The translations under genes and the position numbers were made by a program. A DNA stretch of 24,337 bases, taken from NCBI GenBank assembly GCA_000433775.1, contig HF998487.1:47321-71657 (forward strand), written 5' to 3'. Below are positions 15,285 through 24,337 of this stretch, piece after piece (position 1 is the first letter of the stretch; each line of letters opens with the position of its first letter). The stretch is from Corallococcus sp. CAG:1435 (lineage in GTDB: Bacteria > Bacillota > Clostridia > Christensenellales > CAG-314). The notes beneath the pieces were generated by a model. That model made no database searches, had not been told where the DNA came from, and saw only the letters and a list, made by a program, of their open reading frames with translations.

Positions 15285-15441
15285 AAAATCACCCGAAAAA
15301 TCTTTTTGTATTTATATAATACTATACTTTACAAAAAAAATAAAGCGAAAAAATAATTATCTTCAATTTTTTTTGCATTTTTACCACTTTTTACCCCTTT
15401 TACCGCATATATTGTGTCAATTTGAATTGAAGGAGGATTTC
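15285..15441. promoter_or_regulatory. Divergent cdaA-ddh regulatory region
   Basis: AT-rich shared upstream region. On the plus strand a TATATT (15408-15413) could be the ddh -10 box, without a convincing -35; before it a TTTTACC-like heptamer recurs three times (about 15370-15404). Possible -10 boxes for cdaA (TATAGT, TATTAT) lie in 15315-15330. I see no riboswitch-like fold. Confidence 0.4.
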
Positions 15442-16338
15442 ATGAAAATTAACGTTGCCGTTGCAGGATACGGAAATTTGGGCAAGTGTCTGGAAAAAGT
15501 TGCACTTGCCGATGACGGCGTTTGCCTTAAAGGCGTGCTTTCACGCAGAAAAATTGCTTCGCCCTACTACATACCCTTTGAAAATGCGTCCTCTCTGGAC
15601 GACGTGGACGTTGTGTTGCTGGCATTGGGCAGTTACTCCGACATTACGCAAAACATTGCCAGGTTTGCCAAATTCAACACGGTGGACAGTTTCGACACCC
15701 ACGCAGACATGTGCAAGTACCGCAATCTTTTGCAGGAAGTGAAAGGAAACACCCTGTCGGTGTTCGGCGTAGGATGGGACCCTGGCGTGTTGAGTTTGTG
15801 CCGTGGATTGTTTTCCGTAGGCGGCGGCACTACCACCACCTTTTGGGGGAAAGGAATTTCACAGGGACATTCCAACGCCATCAGAAGCGTGTCGGGAGTA
15901 ATTGACGCCGTGGAAATTACCGTGCCTAACCCTGTTGCAAAGTCGGAATTTTTGCAGGGCGAAACGCCAAACGCCAACGACATGCACACAAGGCTGTGCT
16001 ACATTGCCTGCCAGCCGCAGGACAAAGAAAGAATATCCGAAACGGTAAGACAACTTCCCAACTACTTTGCAGGACAAAAAACGGAAATTATGTTCTGCTC
16101 CAAAGAGGAAGTGGAAAAAATAAAAGAGCAAAAATCTCATTGCGGAGAGGTTGTGGCAAGAAGCGACGCTTTTGAAAGTCTGGTACATTTGCAAGTGCGG
16201 GACAATGCCTACTACACGGCAAAAATCATGCTTTGCTACGCCAAAGCCATTCCTCAAATGAAAAAGGACGGTTTTGTCGGCGCACTGGACTCTTTCGACA
16301 TTCCGATGAAGTACCTTGCACCAAAAAGCCTCATCTGA
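15442..16338 (+). CDS. ddh: meso-Diaminopimelate dehydrogenase
   Basis: NADPH-dependent reductive amination of tetrahydrodipicolinate straight to meso-DAP, bypassing the succinylase/acetylase branch of lysine and peptidoglycan precursor synthesis. 298 residues from ATG 15442, preceded by a strong AGGAGG. Longer in-frame starts upstream lie in AT-rich non-coding DNA and are rejected. GYGNLG (9-14) is the NADP-binding loop. GWDPG (111-115) and FWGKG...SQGHSNAIR (134-148) are Ddh signatures. It is somewhat shorter than the ~325-residue family norm. Together with aspartokinase this gives two steps of the aspartate-DAP route in one neighbourhood, though on opposite strands. No clear terminator follows. 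Confidence 0.93.
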   Translation: MKINVAVAGYGNLGKCLEKVALADDGVCLKGVLSRRKIASPYYIPFENASSLDDVDVVLLALGSYSDITQNIARFAKFNTVDSFDTHADMCKYRNLLQEVKGNTLSVFGVGWDPGVLSLCRGLFSVGGGTTTTFWGKGISQGHSNAIRSVSGVIDAVEITVPNPVAKSEFLQGETPNANDMHTRLCYIACQPQDKERISETVRQLPNYFAGQKTEIMFCSKEEVEKIKEQKSHCGEVVARSDAFESLVHLQVRDNAYYTAKIMLCYAKAIPQMKKDGFVGALDSFDIPMKYLAPKSLI

Positions 16339-16466
16339 CGGCAACGCACACACGTTTGGTTACGGCACACACGTTGGCAACAAAAAATTGCAACCTACGT
16401 GAAAAGGCAAAAGTTTCACCTGTCAGCGCAGTTTTGCATTGTAGCGTCGTAGCATTGGTATTTGTT

Positions 16467-16707
16467 GCAACCTGACGGAAAAAGTTTTTCAAGGCAAGTT
16501 GTTTGCCGTGTTCAGTTTTTACATTTGCCACGAAAGCACCTTTGGCAGGTGTAATTTCTGCGGACGTTGCGTTTATTTGCCTTGTTGCAAACCGGCGAAA
16601 AAAGTTTTCAAGGCAAGTTGCACGCCGTGTTCAGGCTTTACATTTGCCACGAAAGCACCTTTGGCAGGTGAAATTTCTGCGGAAGTTGCGTTTTGTTTGC
16701 CTTGCTT
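16467..16707. repeat. Two-copy ~120-bp tandem duplication in the ddh-comEB gap
   Basis: Copy 1 is 16467-16586 and copy 2 is 16587-16707, with offset 119-120 and roughly 85 percent identity by eye. The best block runs from TTTACATTTGCCACG to GGCAGGTG. Each copy has a GGCAA.../...TGCC dyad and a TGCCA/TGGCA dyad. Apparent plus-strand reading frames through both copies lack ribosome sites and are not credible. A shorter imperfect duplication (CGGCA..CACACGTTTGG) lies at 16339-16375. The rest of the 587-bp gap shows no gene. Confidence 0.85.
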
Positions 16708-16889
16708 CAAAAAGCAACGGCATCAAACGCTCAACGCAATTGGCACACACTGCAATTGTCGCCACGTCAACGGCGATTTTGTTGCCGTTAGTGCGTTTCG
16801 AGGCGTGGTAAAAAATAACAACACGGATTTTGAGCAACTGTGCCGAAACTTACAACGGCATGCAAAGTATTATCAAAATTTTTCAACAA

Positions 16890-16921
16890 AAAAGCAACCC
16901 GAAAAGGTTGCTTTTGTTTTT
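16890..16921. terminator. Terminator of the DUF2188-comEB operon (possibly bidirectional)
   Basis: AAAAGCAACC (16890-16899) and GGTTGCTTTT (16906-16915) pair perfectly around CGAAAA. It gives T-runs on both strands and sits directly after the comEB stop codon. On the plus strand it is the only candidate terminator after ddh. Confidence 0.88.
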
Positions 16922-16925
16922 TTGT

Positions 16926-17378
16926 TTACAAGTCTTTGTACTGCACCAACTCTACACCTGCCTCGTTGATGAGGTGTGTGGCAAACTCGTCGGGGTAGCC
17001 CTCCTTGTAGACGATGCGCCGTATGCCTGCATTGATAATCATTTTGGCGCAGATGACGCAAGGCTGATGCGTGCAGTACAGCGTTGCGCCGTCCAGCACA
17101 ATGCCCAAACGGGCGGCTTGAATTATTGCGTTTTGTTCGGCATGCACGGCGTAGCACAGTTCGTGCCTTGTGCCGCTTTCTATTCCCAACTTCACACGCA
17201 AACACTCGCCACGTTCCTTACAACTTTTTACTCCCTGCGGAGCGCCGTTGTATCCCGTGGTGAGAATCCTTTTGTTTTTTACTATTACGGCGCCGACTTG
17301 TCTGTTTTCCTTGAAACAACTGGACCAGGTTGCCACCTGCTCCGTCAGTTCCATAAATCTTTTATCCCACTTGTTCAT
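16926..17378 (-). CDS. comEB: dCMP deaminase / ComEB-type cytidine deaminase family protein
   Basis: Zinc-dependent deamination of dCMP to dUMP, supplying thymidylate synthesis. 150 residues, a typical length. HAEQNAI (79-85) gives the zinc ligand His79 and catalytic Glu81; PCVIC (106-110) gives ligands Cys107 and Cys110. TGYNGAP (41-47) and the Cys/His-containing insert CKERGEC (53-59) with His72 match the dCMP deaminase subclass, which carries a second metal site. It begins nine bases after the stop of the DUF2188 membrane gene, in the same operon, and has a weak ribosome site (AGGCAAGT). Confidence 0.93.
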   Translation of the reverse strand: MNKWDKRFMELTEQVATWSSCFKENRQVGAVIVKNKRILTTGYNGAPQGVKSCKERGECLRVKLGIESGTRHELCYAVHAEQNAIIQAARLGIVLDGATLYCTHQPCVICAKMIINAGIRRIVYKEGYPDEFATHLINEAGVELVQYKDL

Positions 17379-17387
17379 ACTTGCCTA

Positions 17388-18113
17388 TCAATACCGTTGC
17401 TTGCGAATTTTTCCGTCCACCTTGTGAATGGTTATGTAACCGTCCTGACTCTTTGCCCTTTCCTTGGCAAAGGCGATTGCTTCAAGTTGCGTTGAGAACA
17501 GTTTTATTGCCTTTCCGCCCTTGCTCAGTTTCACCTGCCATTTGCCGTCTTCACGCAAAGACACGTGATAGTTTTTGGGGCGTTGCGCAGCCACTGCCTT
17601 TTCTTCCGCTTCCTCGGCGGCGACGTCTTCGGGGTTGCTGTCGTCCACAACACGCACCTTGACGTCATCTTCATCTTTTTTGGGCTGTTCCGTCTTTTTG
17701 GGCGCAGCCTTCTTGGTGTCTGAAAGGGTTTTTTCTTGTTCGGGTTGCTGCTTTTTGACCTCTTTCGTGGCAGGTTCCTCTTTGACGGGCGTTGCTTTTA
17801 CAGGTTCAGTCTCTTTTACAGGCTCTTCCGACGCCTCGGAAGTAACCTCTTCCTCTTTTACAGGTTCTGTTGCAACGTCCTCTTTGACGGGAGCAGGTTG
17901 CACTACAGCCTCAGGTTGCTCTTTGGGTGTTGCGGATTGGTCTTTGGGTGAAGCCGAAGCCTCTTTTTGCGCAGCCTTCTGCGCTTTTTTGCGCTTTTTT
18001 GCGGCGCACGACACGGCAATGATTACTACCAATACAAGCACTACCGCCACGGCAGCCACAATGTGCCACACAACTACCGTAAAGTCGCCAATGTTAAACA
18101 CAGGTTCAAACAT
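17388..18113 (-). CDS. Membrane-anchored DUF2188 protein with charged linker
   Basis: 241 residues from ATG 18113. An ATG five codons upstream lacks a ribosome site, whereas GGAGG stands eight bases before ATG 18113, inside that extension. One membrane helix lies at about 11-37, followed by a basic stop-transfer stretch (AAKKRKKAQKAA). A low-complexity Lys/Glu/Pro/Val-rich linker (about 45-175) with PVKE-type repeats follows, then a C-terminal DUF2188 domain (about 180-241; NYHVSLREDGKWQVK, EAIAFAKERAKSQ, ITIHKVDGKIRKQRY). DUF2188 is a small domain of unknown function. The charge pattern suggests the domain is cytoplasmic (inference). Confidence 0.88.
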   Translation of the reverse strand: MFEPVFNIGDFTVVVWHIVAAVAVVLVLVVIIAVSCAAKKRKKAQKAAQKEASASPKDQSATPKEQPEAVVQPAPVKEDVATEPVKEEEVTSEASEEPVKETEPVKATPVKEEPATKEVKKQQPEQEKTLSDTKKAAPKKTEQPKKDEDDVKVRVVDDSNPEDVAAEEAEEKAVAAQRPKNYHVSLREDGKWQVKLSKGGKAIKLFSTQLEAIAFAKERAKSQDGYITIHKVDGKIRKQRY

Positions 18114-18199
18114 CTGATTTTCCTCCATTTGAAAATTTCAACACACAAAAGCACAAACGGAAAGACCGCTCGCAAACCTGTAAGCGTGTTATTTAGTAT

Positions 18200-18228
18200 A
18201 TTATATCATTTTCGGTTTTGTTCGACAA
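18200..18228 (-). promoter_or_regulatory. Promoter of the DUF2188-comEB operon
   Basis: TTGTCG (18223-18228), 17 bp, TATAAT (18200-18205) on the minus strand. The leader to the start codon is about 80 bases. Confidence 0.65.
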
Positions 18229-18250
18229 TATCTTTTGAAAAAAAGAAAAA

Positions 18251-18348
18251 GTTTTTTGTGGGAAAATTTTGAAAAAACATGTTTATTACAGCAGTTCACA
18301 CCTGCACGACTGGTAAATTTGCCGTCATGGCGTGTTTTTTGTGGGAAA
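18251..18348. repeat. Short direct repeat in the DUF2188-groES gap
   Basis: The 15-mer GTTTTTTGTGGGAAA occurs at 18251-18265 and 18334-18348. Nothing else is recognisable in 18229-18448: no gene, no terminator. Confidence 0.5.
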
Positions 18349-18448
18349 GGTAACCACCGCTTTTTCCATGCAGAAAAATGTGCCGATGAAAATCAACATT
18401 TTTTTACAAAAAAATTGTACAAATTTGACAAAAAAACAGGCGTATAGG

Positions 18449-18476
18449 TTGACTTTTGGTAATTATGGTGTATAAT
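18449..18476 (+). promoter_or_regulatory. groESL promoter
   Basis: TTGACT (18449-18454), a 16-bp spacer and TATAAT (18471-18476). The expected transcription start falls at the CIRCE element, as is usual for HrcA-repressed operons. Confidence 0.85.
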
Positions 18477-18480
18477 ATAG

Positions 18481-18507
18481 TTAGCAGTCGAAGATGACGA
18501 CTGCTAA
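18481..18507 (+). promoter_or_regulatory. CIRCE operator variant (HrcA site)
   Basis: TTAGCAGTC, nine bases, GACTGCTAA. The canonical CIRCE is TTAGCACTC-N9-GAGTGCTAA; here the seventh base pair is swapped in both arms, so the 9-bp dyad stays perfect. The position over the start site and before groES fits HrcA heat-shock repression. hrcA itself is not in the window. Confidence 0.9.
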
Positions 18508-18540
18508 CTTGCAAATCAATCATTGGAGGCATACGAAAAA

Positions 18541-20456
<1,916 letters not shown>

Positions 20457-20464
20457 TGACAGAC

Positions 20465-20498
20465 AAAAAAAGGAAGCGTGCACCGCTTCCTTTTTTTT
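20465..20498 (+). terminator. groESL terminator
   Basis: GGAAGCG (20472-20478) and CGCTTCC (20484-20490) pair around TGCAC. A-tract upstream and eight T residues downstream (20491-20498) complete a strong intrinsic terminator, 10 bases after the groEL stop. Confidence 0.95.
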
Positions 20499-20653
20499 GT
20501 GCATTTTTTCAAATTGCTTTTACAAAATTTTCCCATCAGGGCAAAGTGGGTAAGTCGCTGTACAAAACAAAAAACGTTGCACGAAGACCACAAAATTTTG
20601 AACTGCAGAGAGTCGTATCCAATGAAAATCACGCAAATGATGGTAAAATTTAT

Positions 20654-20674
20654 CTACTATGTCAAACATAGTAG
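20654..20674. repeat. Perfect 8-bp hairpin in the groEL-array gap
   Basis: CTACTATG (20654-20661) and CATAGTAG (20667-20674) with loop TCAAA. Outer GTAAA/TTTAC arms (20643 and 20675) can extend it across a bulge. There is no T-tract. It may be an RNA structure or an operator. Confidence 0.5.
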
Positions 20675-21110
20675 TTTACAAAAGGGCGTTTTTCGTCATA
20701 AAATCGTCAAAACACTGCGTAAAGGCATAAATCATCCGCCACGTTGCAAATTAAAGGCAAAAAGACATTTGTTTTACGTTGCTGTTTCTTTCGGCACTTG
20801 CAGACAACGGAATCGGGAGAAAATCGGCAAGACAGATACCCAAAAAGACAAATTGCCCTGTTTGACAACAACGGAAAGTTTCTCTCTTTTACCATTACCA
20901 CTACTGCAGACACGTTGCCAAACGTTAGCGTTAACCTAAACAACAGGCATTTGCCTGCCGACGTCTGCCAATTCGGCAAATTCAGAATGTATGCGTATTG
21001 CCGACAGGCTTTGGATAAATGCTGAAACGGCGACCTTCAGCGCACTTGCGCAACAGCCTTACAAGCAAAAAGTTTTGCGCAGAAAGAATGCAAAGACAAT
21101 GAGCTCACAA
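20675..21110. other. Gene-free stretch between groEL and the repeat array
   Basis: No supportable gene or RNA gene. Small dyads are present, such as CAGGCA-TT-TGCCTG (20944-20957) and TGCC-N5-GGCA just after it. A reading frame of 153 codons from 20478 starts inside the groEL terminator and has no recognisable protein features. Confidence 0.5.
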
Positions 21111-21141
21111 AAAAATCTTCCTCACAGGAGGAAGATTTTTT
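21111..21141. terminator. Strong bidirectional terminator next to the repeat array
   Basis: AAAAATCTTCCTC (21111-21123) and GAGGAAGATTTTT (21128-21140) form a perfect 13-bp stem around ACAG, with T-runs on both strands. On the minus strand it is the first terminator after the metal-permease gene, some 680 bases past its stop codon. Confidence 0.88.
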
Positions 21142-21142
21142 C

Positions 21143-21781
21143 GCAAATTATTTGTTATTTTACAAGTTGTTTGTTGGTACACAAATTGTGTTTATTTTTC
21201 ACAAGTTATTTGGCGACACACAAATTGTTTCTAACTTTACAAGCCGTTTGCAGGCACACAATTGTTTCAATTTTAGCAAATTGTTTAGTGATACACGATT
21301 TCTTTAATTTGCAAGTTGTTTGTTTTCAAACGATTTACTTTAATTTTTACAAGCCGTTTGTCGGTACATAATTGTTTCAATTTTTTGCAAATTGTTAAGT
21401 GATACACAATTGCTTTTATTTACAAGTTGTTTGTTTTCAAGCAATTGCTCTAACTTTACAAGCCGTTTGCCGGTGCAAATAATTGCTTCAATTTTTCAAA
21501 ATTTGTTAGTGGCACACGATTGCCTTAATCTGCAAGTTGTTTGGTACACAAACTGCTTTTAATTTTTCACAAGTTGTTTGGTGATTCACAACTGCTTTTA
21601 TTTTTATAAGCCGTTTGTCGACACGCAATTGCCTCAAATTTCACAAGTTGTTTCTTGGCACACAATTGCCTGAATCCGCAAGTTGTTTGGTACACAAACA
21701 GCTTTTCATTTTTCACAAATTGTTTGGTGGTACAAAATTTTGTTCGTATTTACAAGTTGTTGGATTGATTCTTCCTAATTT
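21143..21781. repeat. Degenerate ~37-bp tandem repeat array with higher-order structure
   Basis: About 17 units begin with (A/G)CAAGTTGTTTG-like boxes. Starts are at 21162, 21201, 21239, 21276, 21311, 21349, 21387, 21422, 21458, 21497, 21532, 21569, 21606, 21643, 21678, 21715 and 21752; spacings are 35-39, mean near 37. A second box, ACAATTG-like, sits about 19 bases into most units, so a unit looks like two related half-units. Unit types recur in order: AAGCCGTTTG boxes at 21239, 21349, 21458 and 21606, that is every three, three and four units. A GTTTGGTACACAAAC dyad recurs at 21537 and 21683. AT-rich, non-coding, no unique spacers. Confidence 0.9.
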
Positions 21782-21823
21782 GTTTATTTATCAGGTATCG
21801 CTCTACGCCGTACGGTGTCAATT

Positions 21824-22771
21824 TTACGCCAAACCGACGGCGGGAAACAGGAAGTAACACACCACTCCCAACACGGCGCCTGCAAGGTACAAACCGCCCA
21901 AAATGGCAAAGTTGCGCCATTTTTTCTGTCGGAACAAAATTACCAATGCAATACCGCTGTTGGCAACTAGTCCTGCCAGCATTGCCGAAAGGGAAATTAT
22001 GCCTTCGGTGTACATCCCCGTGATAATCACGCTGCTGGCGCAATTTGGTATCAAACCGATGAGGGGCAGTATCAGATTTTGCCAGAACCCTATTTTTGCC
22101 GTAAATTGCAAAATGGGCTGCTCTGAGTAGTAAAGCAAAAAGGCAAATATCGTGTTTATCACAAATATGTACAGGAAAATTTTGAAAGTGTGCAACAGCG
22201 GATGTTTGACAAAATTCCAAAACTTTTGCCTCTTTGTCTGCTCGTCATGTTGGTGATGTTCTTCCTGCTCGGCAGAAAGGGGATGATGGCAACAGCCCTT
22301 GGAAACAATGTTGCATTGCGTATCGAGTTTGCGCTTGTCAAAAAGGTTGATTACAAATCCCAACAAAATTGCGTAGACGGCTTTTATCAGCACCACCACC
22401 CACACTATTTTCACCGTTTTGGCGTTTGTCAGCAATATGGGAAGCGCCTCGTCGCTGGTTGCCACAAAAAATGCTATCAATGTACCCGTTTTCAGGTAGT
22501 TTTGACAATACAAGTCCGTAGCCATAACGGAAAATCCGCATTGCGGAATAAGCCCGACGCCGCTTGCCACCAAAGGAGCAAATTTGCCGTTGAGCAACTT
22601 TACCGTTTTGTTTTTAGCCCTTTCGTTGCTTTCCAGAAACTCTATAAGAAGATAGATTACAAGCAGAAAGGGAAGCGCAATTGCGCTGTCTTTCAAAGAA
22701 TCAAGTATTACTTCCCACATATTTTCACGTAGTACAAACACATTGTGCAAAGGGACGTTTGCGTCAATCAC
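21824..22771 (-). CDS. Putative manganese/heavy-metal permease (ArsP_2-like, PF11449 family)
   Basis: A polytopic membrane protein of 315 residues with about eight hydrophobic segments. Two similar halves each contain a GLIP-x-C motif (GLIPQCGFS at 73-81, GLIPNCASS at 239-247). TSDEALPIL (105-113) lies in the first half. The central loop (about 159-176) is rich in Cys and His (GCCHHPL, EEHHQHDEQ), a likely metal-binding stretch. This matches, from memory, the family called putative manganese transporter or 10TM heavy-metal exporter. GTG 22771 overlaps the stop of the upstream gene (GTGA); ATG 22720 (MWEVILDS) fits family N-termini as well, and neither has a good ribosome site. Direction and metal are inferred. 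Confidence 0.8.
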   Translation of the reverse strand: MIDANVPLHNVFVLRENMWEVILDSLKDSAIALPFLLVIYLLIEFLESNERAKNKTVKLLNGKFAPLVASGVGLIPQCGFSVMATDLYCQNYLKTGTLIAFFVATSDEALPILLTNAKTVKIVWVVVLIKAVYAILLGFVINLFDKRKLDTQCNIVSKGCCHHPLSAEQEEHHQHDEQTKRQKFWNFVKHPLLHTFKIFLYIFVINTIFAFLLYYSEQPILQFTAKIGFWQNLILPLIGLIPNCASSVIITGMYTEGIISLSAMLAGLVANSGIALVILFRQKKWRNFAILGGLYLAGAVLGVVCYFLFPAVGLA

Positions 22772-23442
22772 TTTTGCGCGTTACCGTTTTTCGCAGTAAG
22801 CCCCAACGACTGACAAAGATCGGCAAGCGATTCCTCCGTTTTGGTGAGTTCCTGCAAATCTATTACCTGTTTTGGCTGTTGGGTTTCCCCTCCGTCAACA
22901 AAACTTTTCAGTATTTGCAACGGATTTTGCAAATTTCCCACAGACTCCTTTTTTACGTCGCCATCGGATTGCTCGGCATTTTGACGGTTGCAAGACTGAT
23001 TGCCGACATTTTTTTGCACTTCATCGGAAAATAAAGCGACGTTCTCACCGTCGTAGGCGTTTATCGTCTGTTCCAGACGACGTTTAAGGCTGTTGAAACG
23101 CTTTACCTCTTCGTCGCTTAAAGACGCAACAAAAGTCTGCGCAAAGGCGTGCCATGCGCAATAGAACGTTTTGGCGCGCAAAAGCGTCAGTTGAGAAAAT
23201 TTTTCCGCTTCCGACAACGTTTCTTTTGCCGTTTTTTGCGATTGAATCATTGCCGTGGCAATGGCGTCGGAATCGGTGCGGTACTTTTCCAACTGTTTGC
23301 GAAGCGTGTAGTTTTCGTCGGAAAGTTCGTCTATGCGCTGTTTTTGAGTGGCACGCAAAGCGCTTTCCTTCTTTTGTAATTCCTCGACAAAGTCGTCCAC
23401 CTGACGGGGAGAATATCCCCTGAAAACACGACGGAATTTCAT
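22768..23442 (-). CDS. DivIVA-domain-like coiled-coil protein
   Basis: 224 residues. FRRVFRGYSPRQVDDFVEEL at the N-terminus is the DivIVA/GpsB membrane-curvature and lipid-binding motif (RGYxxxxVDxFV). Residues about 20-100 are predicted coiled coil (ELSDENYTLRKQLEKYR). The C-terminal half is polar, variable and ends with a short Leu-rich segment (EESLADLCQSLGL). DivIVA-family proteins recruit partners to septa and poles; the partner here is unknown. It starts one base after the pncB stop, with GGTGA as ribosome site, and its stop overlaps the GTG of the permease gene. The three genes are therefore probably translationally coupled. Confidence 0.82.
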   Translation of the reverse strand: MKFRRVFRGYSPRQVDDFVEELQKKESALRATQKQRIDELSDENYTLRKQLEKYRTDSDAIATAMIQSQKTAKETLSEAEKFSQLTLLRAKTFYCAWHAFAQTFVASLSDEEVKRFNSLKRRLEQTINAYDGENVALFSDEVQKNVGNQSCNRQNAEQSDGDVKKESVGNLQNPLQILKSFVDGGETQQPKQVIDLQELTKTEESLADLCQSLGLTAKNGNAQK

Positions 23443-23443
23443 T

Positions 23444-24337
23444 TTATTTCACCAATTTGCGTTCGTCCAGAATGAGGGACTGTTTCAGACGGTACAACTC
23501 GTCGGACAAATCCACCTTGTAGTCGTGAGGTTGGAAAAGACGTGTGTACTCCTCCCAAAAACCGTCCACGCTGCGCCTGCACTGCTCTTGCAATGCGTAA
23601 ACATCCTGATGCTTCCACACGCATTTGCCCTTTTCAAAAACGTCAACGTACAGCGGTTGGGCGTAAAAATCGGTGATAACCTTTGTCTTCCATCTGTCCA
23701 CGGGATGGGTGATGGTGAGAGGTTTGGTTTCGTCGATTACCTCCCCTTCCAGACAAATAAGGTCGGCAAGTGCCTTGTTGCTGTTTTTGTCAAACAAGCG
23801 GTACAACACCTTTTTCCCGGGATTGGTCATCTTCATGGGGTTGTCGCTTATTTTCATTTTGGGGTAATCCACGCCGTTTACACGCAGGTTGCTCAATTTG
23901 TACACACCGCCCAGACTTGGCGTCGTGTGGCTGGTGATGAGTTTTGTGCCGACGCCGTAAATGTCGATTGCGGCATTTTGCTGTTTGAGAGCATTCAGCA
24001 CATATTCGTCGATGTCGGAACTTGCAAAAATTTTGCAATCGGCATGTCCCGCCTCGTCCAGCATTTTGCGTGCCTCTTTGGAAAGGTAGGCAAGGTCGCC
24101 ACTGTCAAGACGTATGCCCAAAGGTTGATAGCCTTTGCTTTTAAGATAGTCAAACACTTTGATGGCGTTTGGCACGCCGCTTTTCAGCGTGTCGTAGGTG
24201 TCCACCAAAAGCAGGCAGTTGGCAGGATAGGTGTCGGCATACGCCATGAAGGCTTCCAACTCCGTAGGGAAGGACATTACCCAACTGTGAGCGTGCGTGC
24301 CCTTGGGAGGAAGACCGAACATTTTGGCGCACAGCAC
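23444..24337 (-). CDS. pncB: Nicotinate phosphoribosyltransferase (5' part beyond window)
   Basis: NAD salvage: nicotinate plus PRPP and ATP gives nicotinate mononucleotide. The C-terminal 297 codons are present, of a protein usually near 480 residues. The first codon seen at 24337 is internal. CAKMFGLPPKGTHAHSWVMS, LLVDTYDTLKSGVPNAI, GIRLDSGDLAYLSK and FASSDIDEYV are NAPRTase signatures, including the catalytic-loop histidine in THAHSW and the phosphate-binding DSGD. It is the first visible gene of the operon with the DivIVA-like and permease genes. Confidence 0.96.
   Translation of the reverse strand: MLCAKMFGLPPKGTHAHSWVMSFPTELEAFMAYADTYPANCLLLVDTYDTLKSGVPNAIKVFDYLKSKGYQPLGIRLDSGDLAYLSKEARKMLDEAGHADCKIFASSDIDEYVLNALKQQNAAIDIYGVGTKLITSHTTPSLGGVYKLSNLRVNGVDYPKMKISDNPMKMTNPGKKVLYRLFDKNSNKALADLICLEGEVIDETKPLTITHPVDRWKTKVITDFYAQPLYVDVFEKGKCVWKHQDVYALQEQCRRSVDGFWEEYTRLFQPHDYKVDLSDELYRLKQSLILDERKLVK

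Noticed and set aside
15285..15441. Lysine riboswitch before ddh
   Set aside because: Too short and too AT-rich; no conserved stem or terminator pair could be found.
16499..16969. Plus-strand frames through the 120-bp duplication
   Set aside because: Cys/Phe-rich translation of repeated DNA without ribosome sites; one frame runs through the comEB terminator.
20478..20939. 153-codon plus-strand frame after groEL
   Set aside because: Starts inside the terminator stem, has no ribosome site, and its composition is not protein-like.
21143..21781. CRISPR array
   Set aside because: Unit boxes are degenerate and the intervening bases are themselves repeats, not unique spacers. Spacing drifts from 35 to 39 and there are no cas genes nearby.

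Overview
The window reads as chromosomal DNA of a low-to-mid GC Gram-positive bacterium, most likely an uncultured member of the Clostridia. The inference rests on gene content: a CdaA-type c-di-AMP synthase, DAP dehydrogenase, ComEB-type dCMP deaminase, a DivIVA-like protein, a CIRCE-controlled groESL operon, AGGAGG-type ribosome sites and sigma-A-like promoters. No phage, transposase, rRNA, tRNA or CRISPR array was seen. I cannot name the species.

Layout, left to right. The 5' part of rarA (minus) runs off the left edge. A LysR-type regulator (minus) follows, then about 900 bp without genes that holds a tandem duplication of a structured element. Next come lepA and hemW (both minus), with lepA divergent from a glycerophosphodiester phosphodiesterase and a large membrane-anchored repeat protein (both plus). 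A bidirectional terminator separates these from a minus-strand block: two translationally coupled FAD oxidoreductases, an atypical short aspartokinase, and cdaA with an overlapping 43-codon membrane mini-gene. Ddh (plus) is divergent from cdaA. After another gene-free stretch with a ~120-bp tandem duplication comes a two-gene minus operon (DUF2188 membrane protein, then comEB). The groES-groEL operon (plus) has a variant CIRCE operator. About 1.35 kb without genes follows, with ~620 bp of it a degenerate ~37-bp tandem repeat. At the right edge is a tightly coupled minus operon: pncB (partial), a DivIVA-like gene and a putative manganese/heavy-metal permease.

How the genes fit together: aspartokinase and Ddh sit at the two ends of the diaminopimelate/lysine route that feeds peptidoglycan. 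CdaA makes c-di-AMP, which governs potassium and turgor, and the DivIVA-like protein suggests envelope or division work. GroESL, LepA and HemW are protein-quality, translation and heme-trafficking housekeeping genes. HemW is not followed here by the hrcA-grpE-dnaK genes often found after it in Firmicutes.

The most unusual parts are: (1) the 37-bp satellite-like array with higher-order three-unit periodicity, lying between the metal-permease operon and its terminator; (2) the 858-residue membrane-anchored protein with three Cys/His modules; (3) a duplication of the aspartokinase start region that produces a 20-codon leader ORF overlapping a terminator-like hairpin; (4) a base-pair-swapped CIRCE; and (5) repeated local tandem duplication of non-coding DNA.
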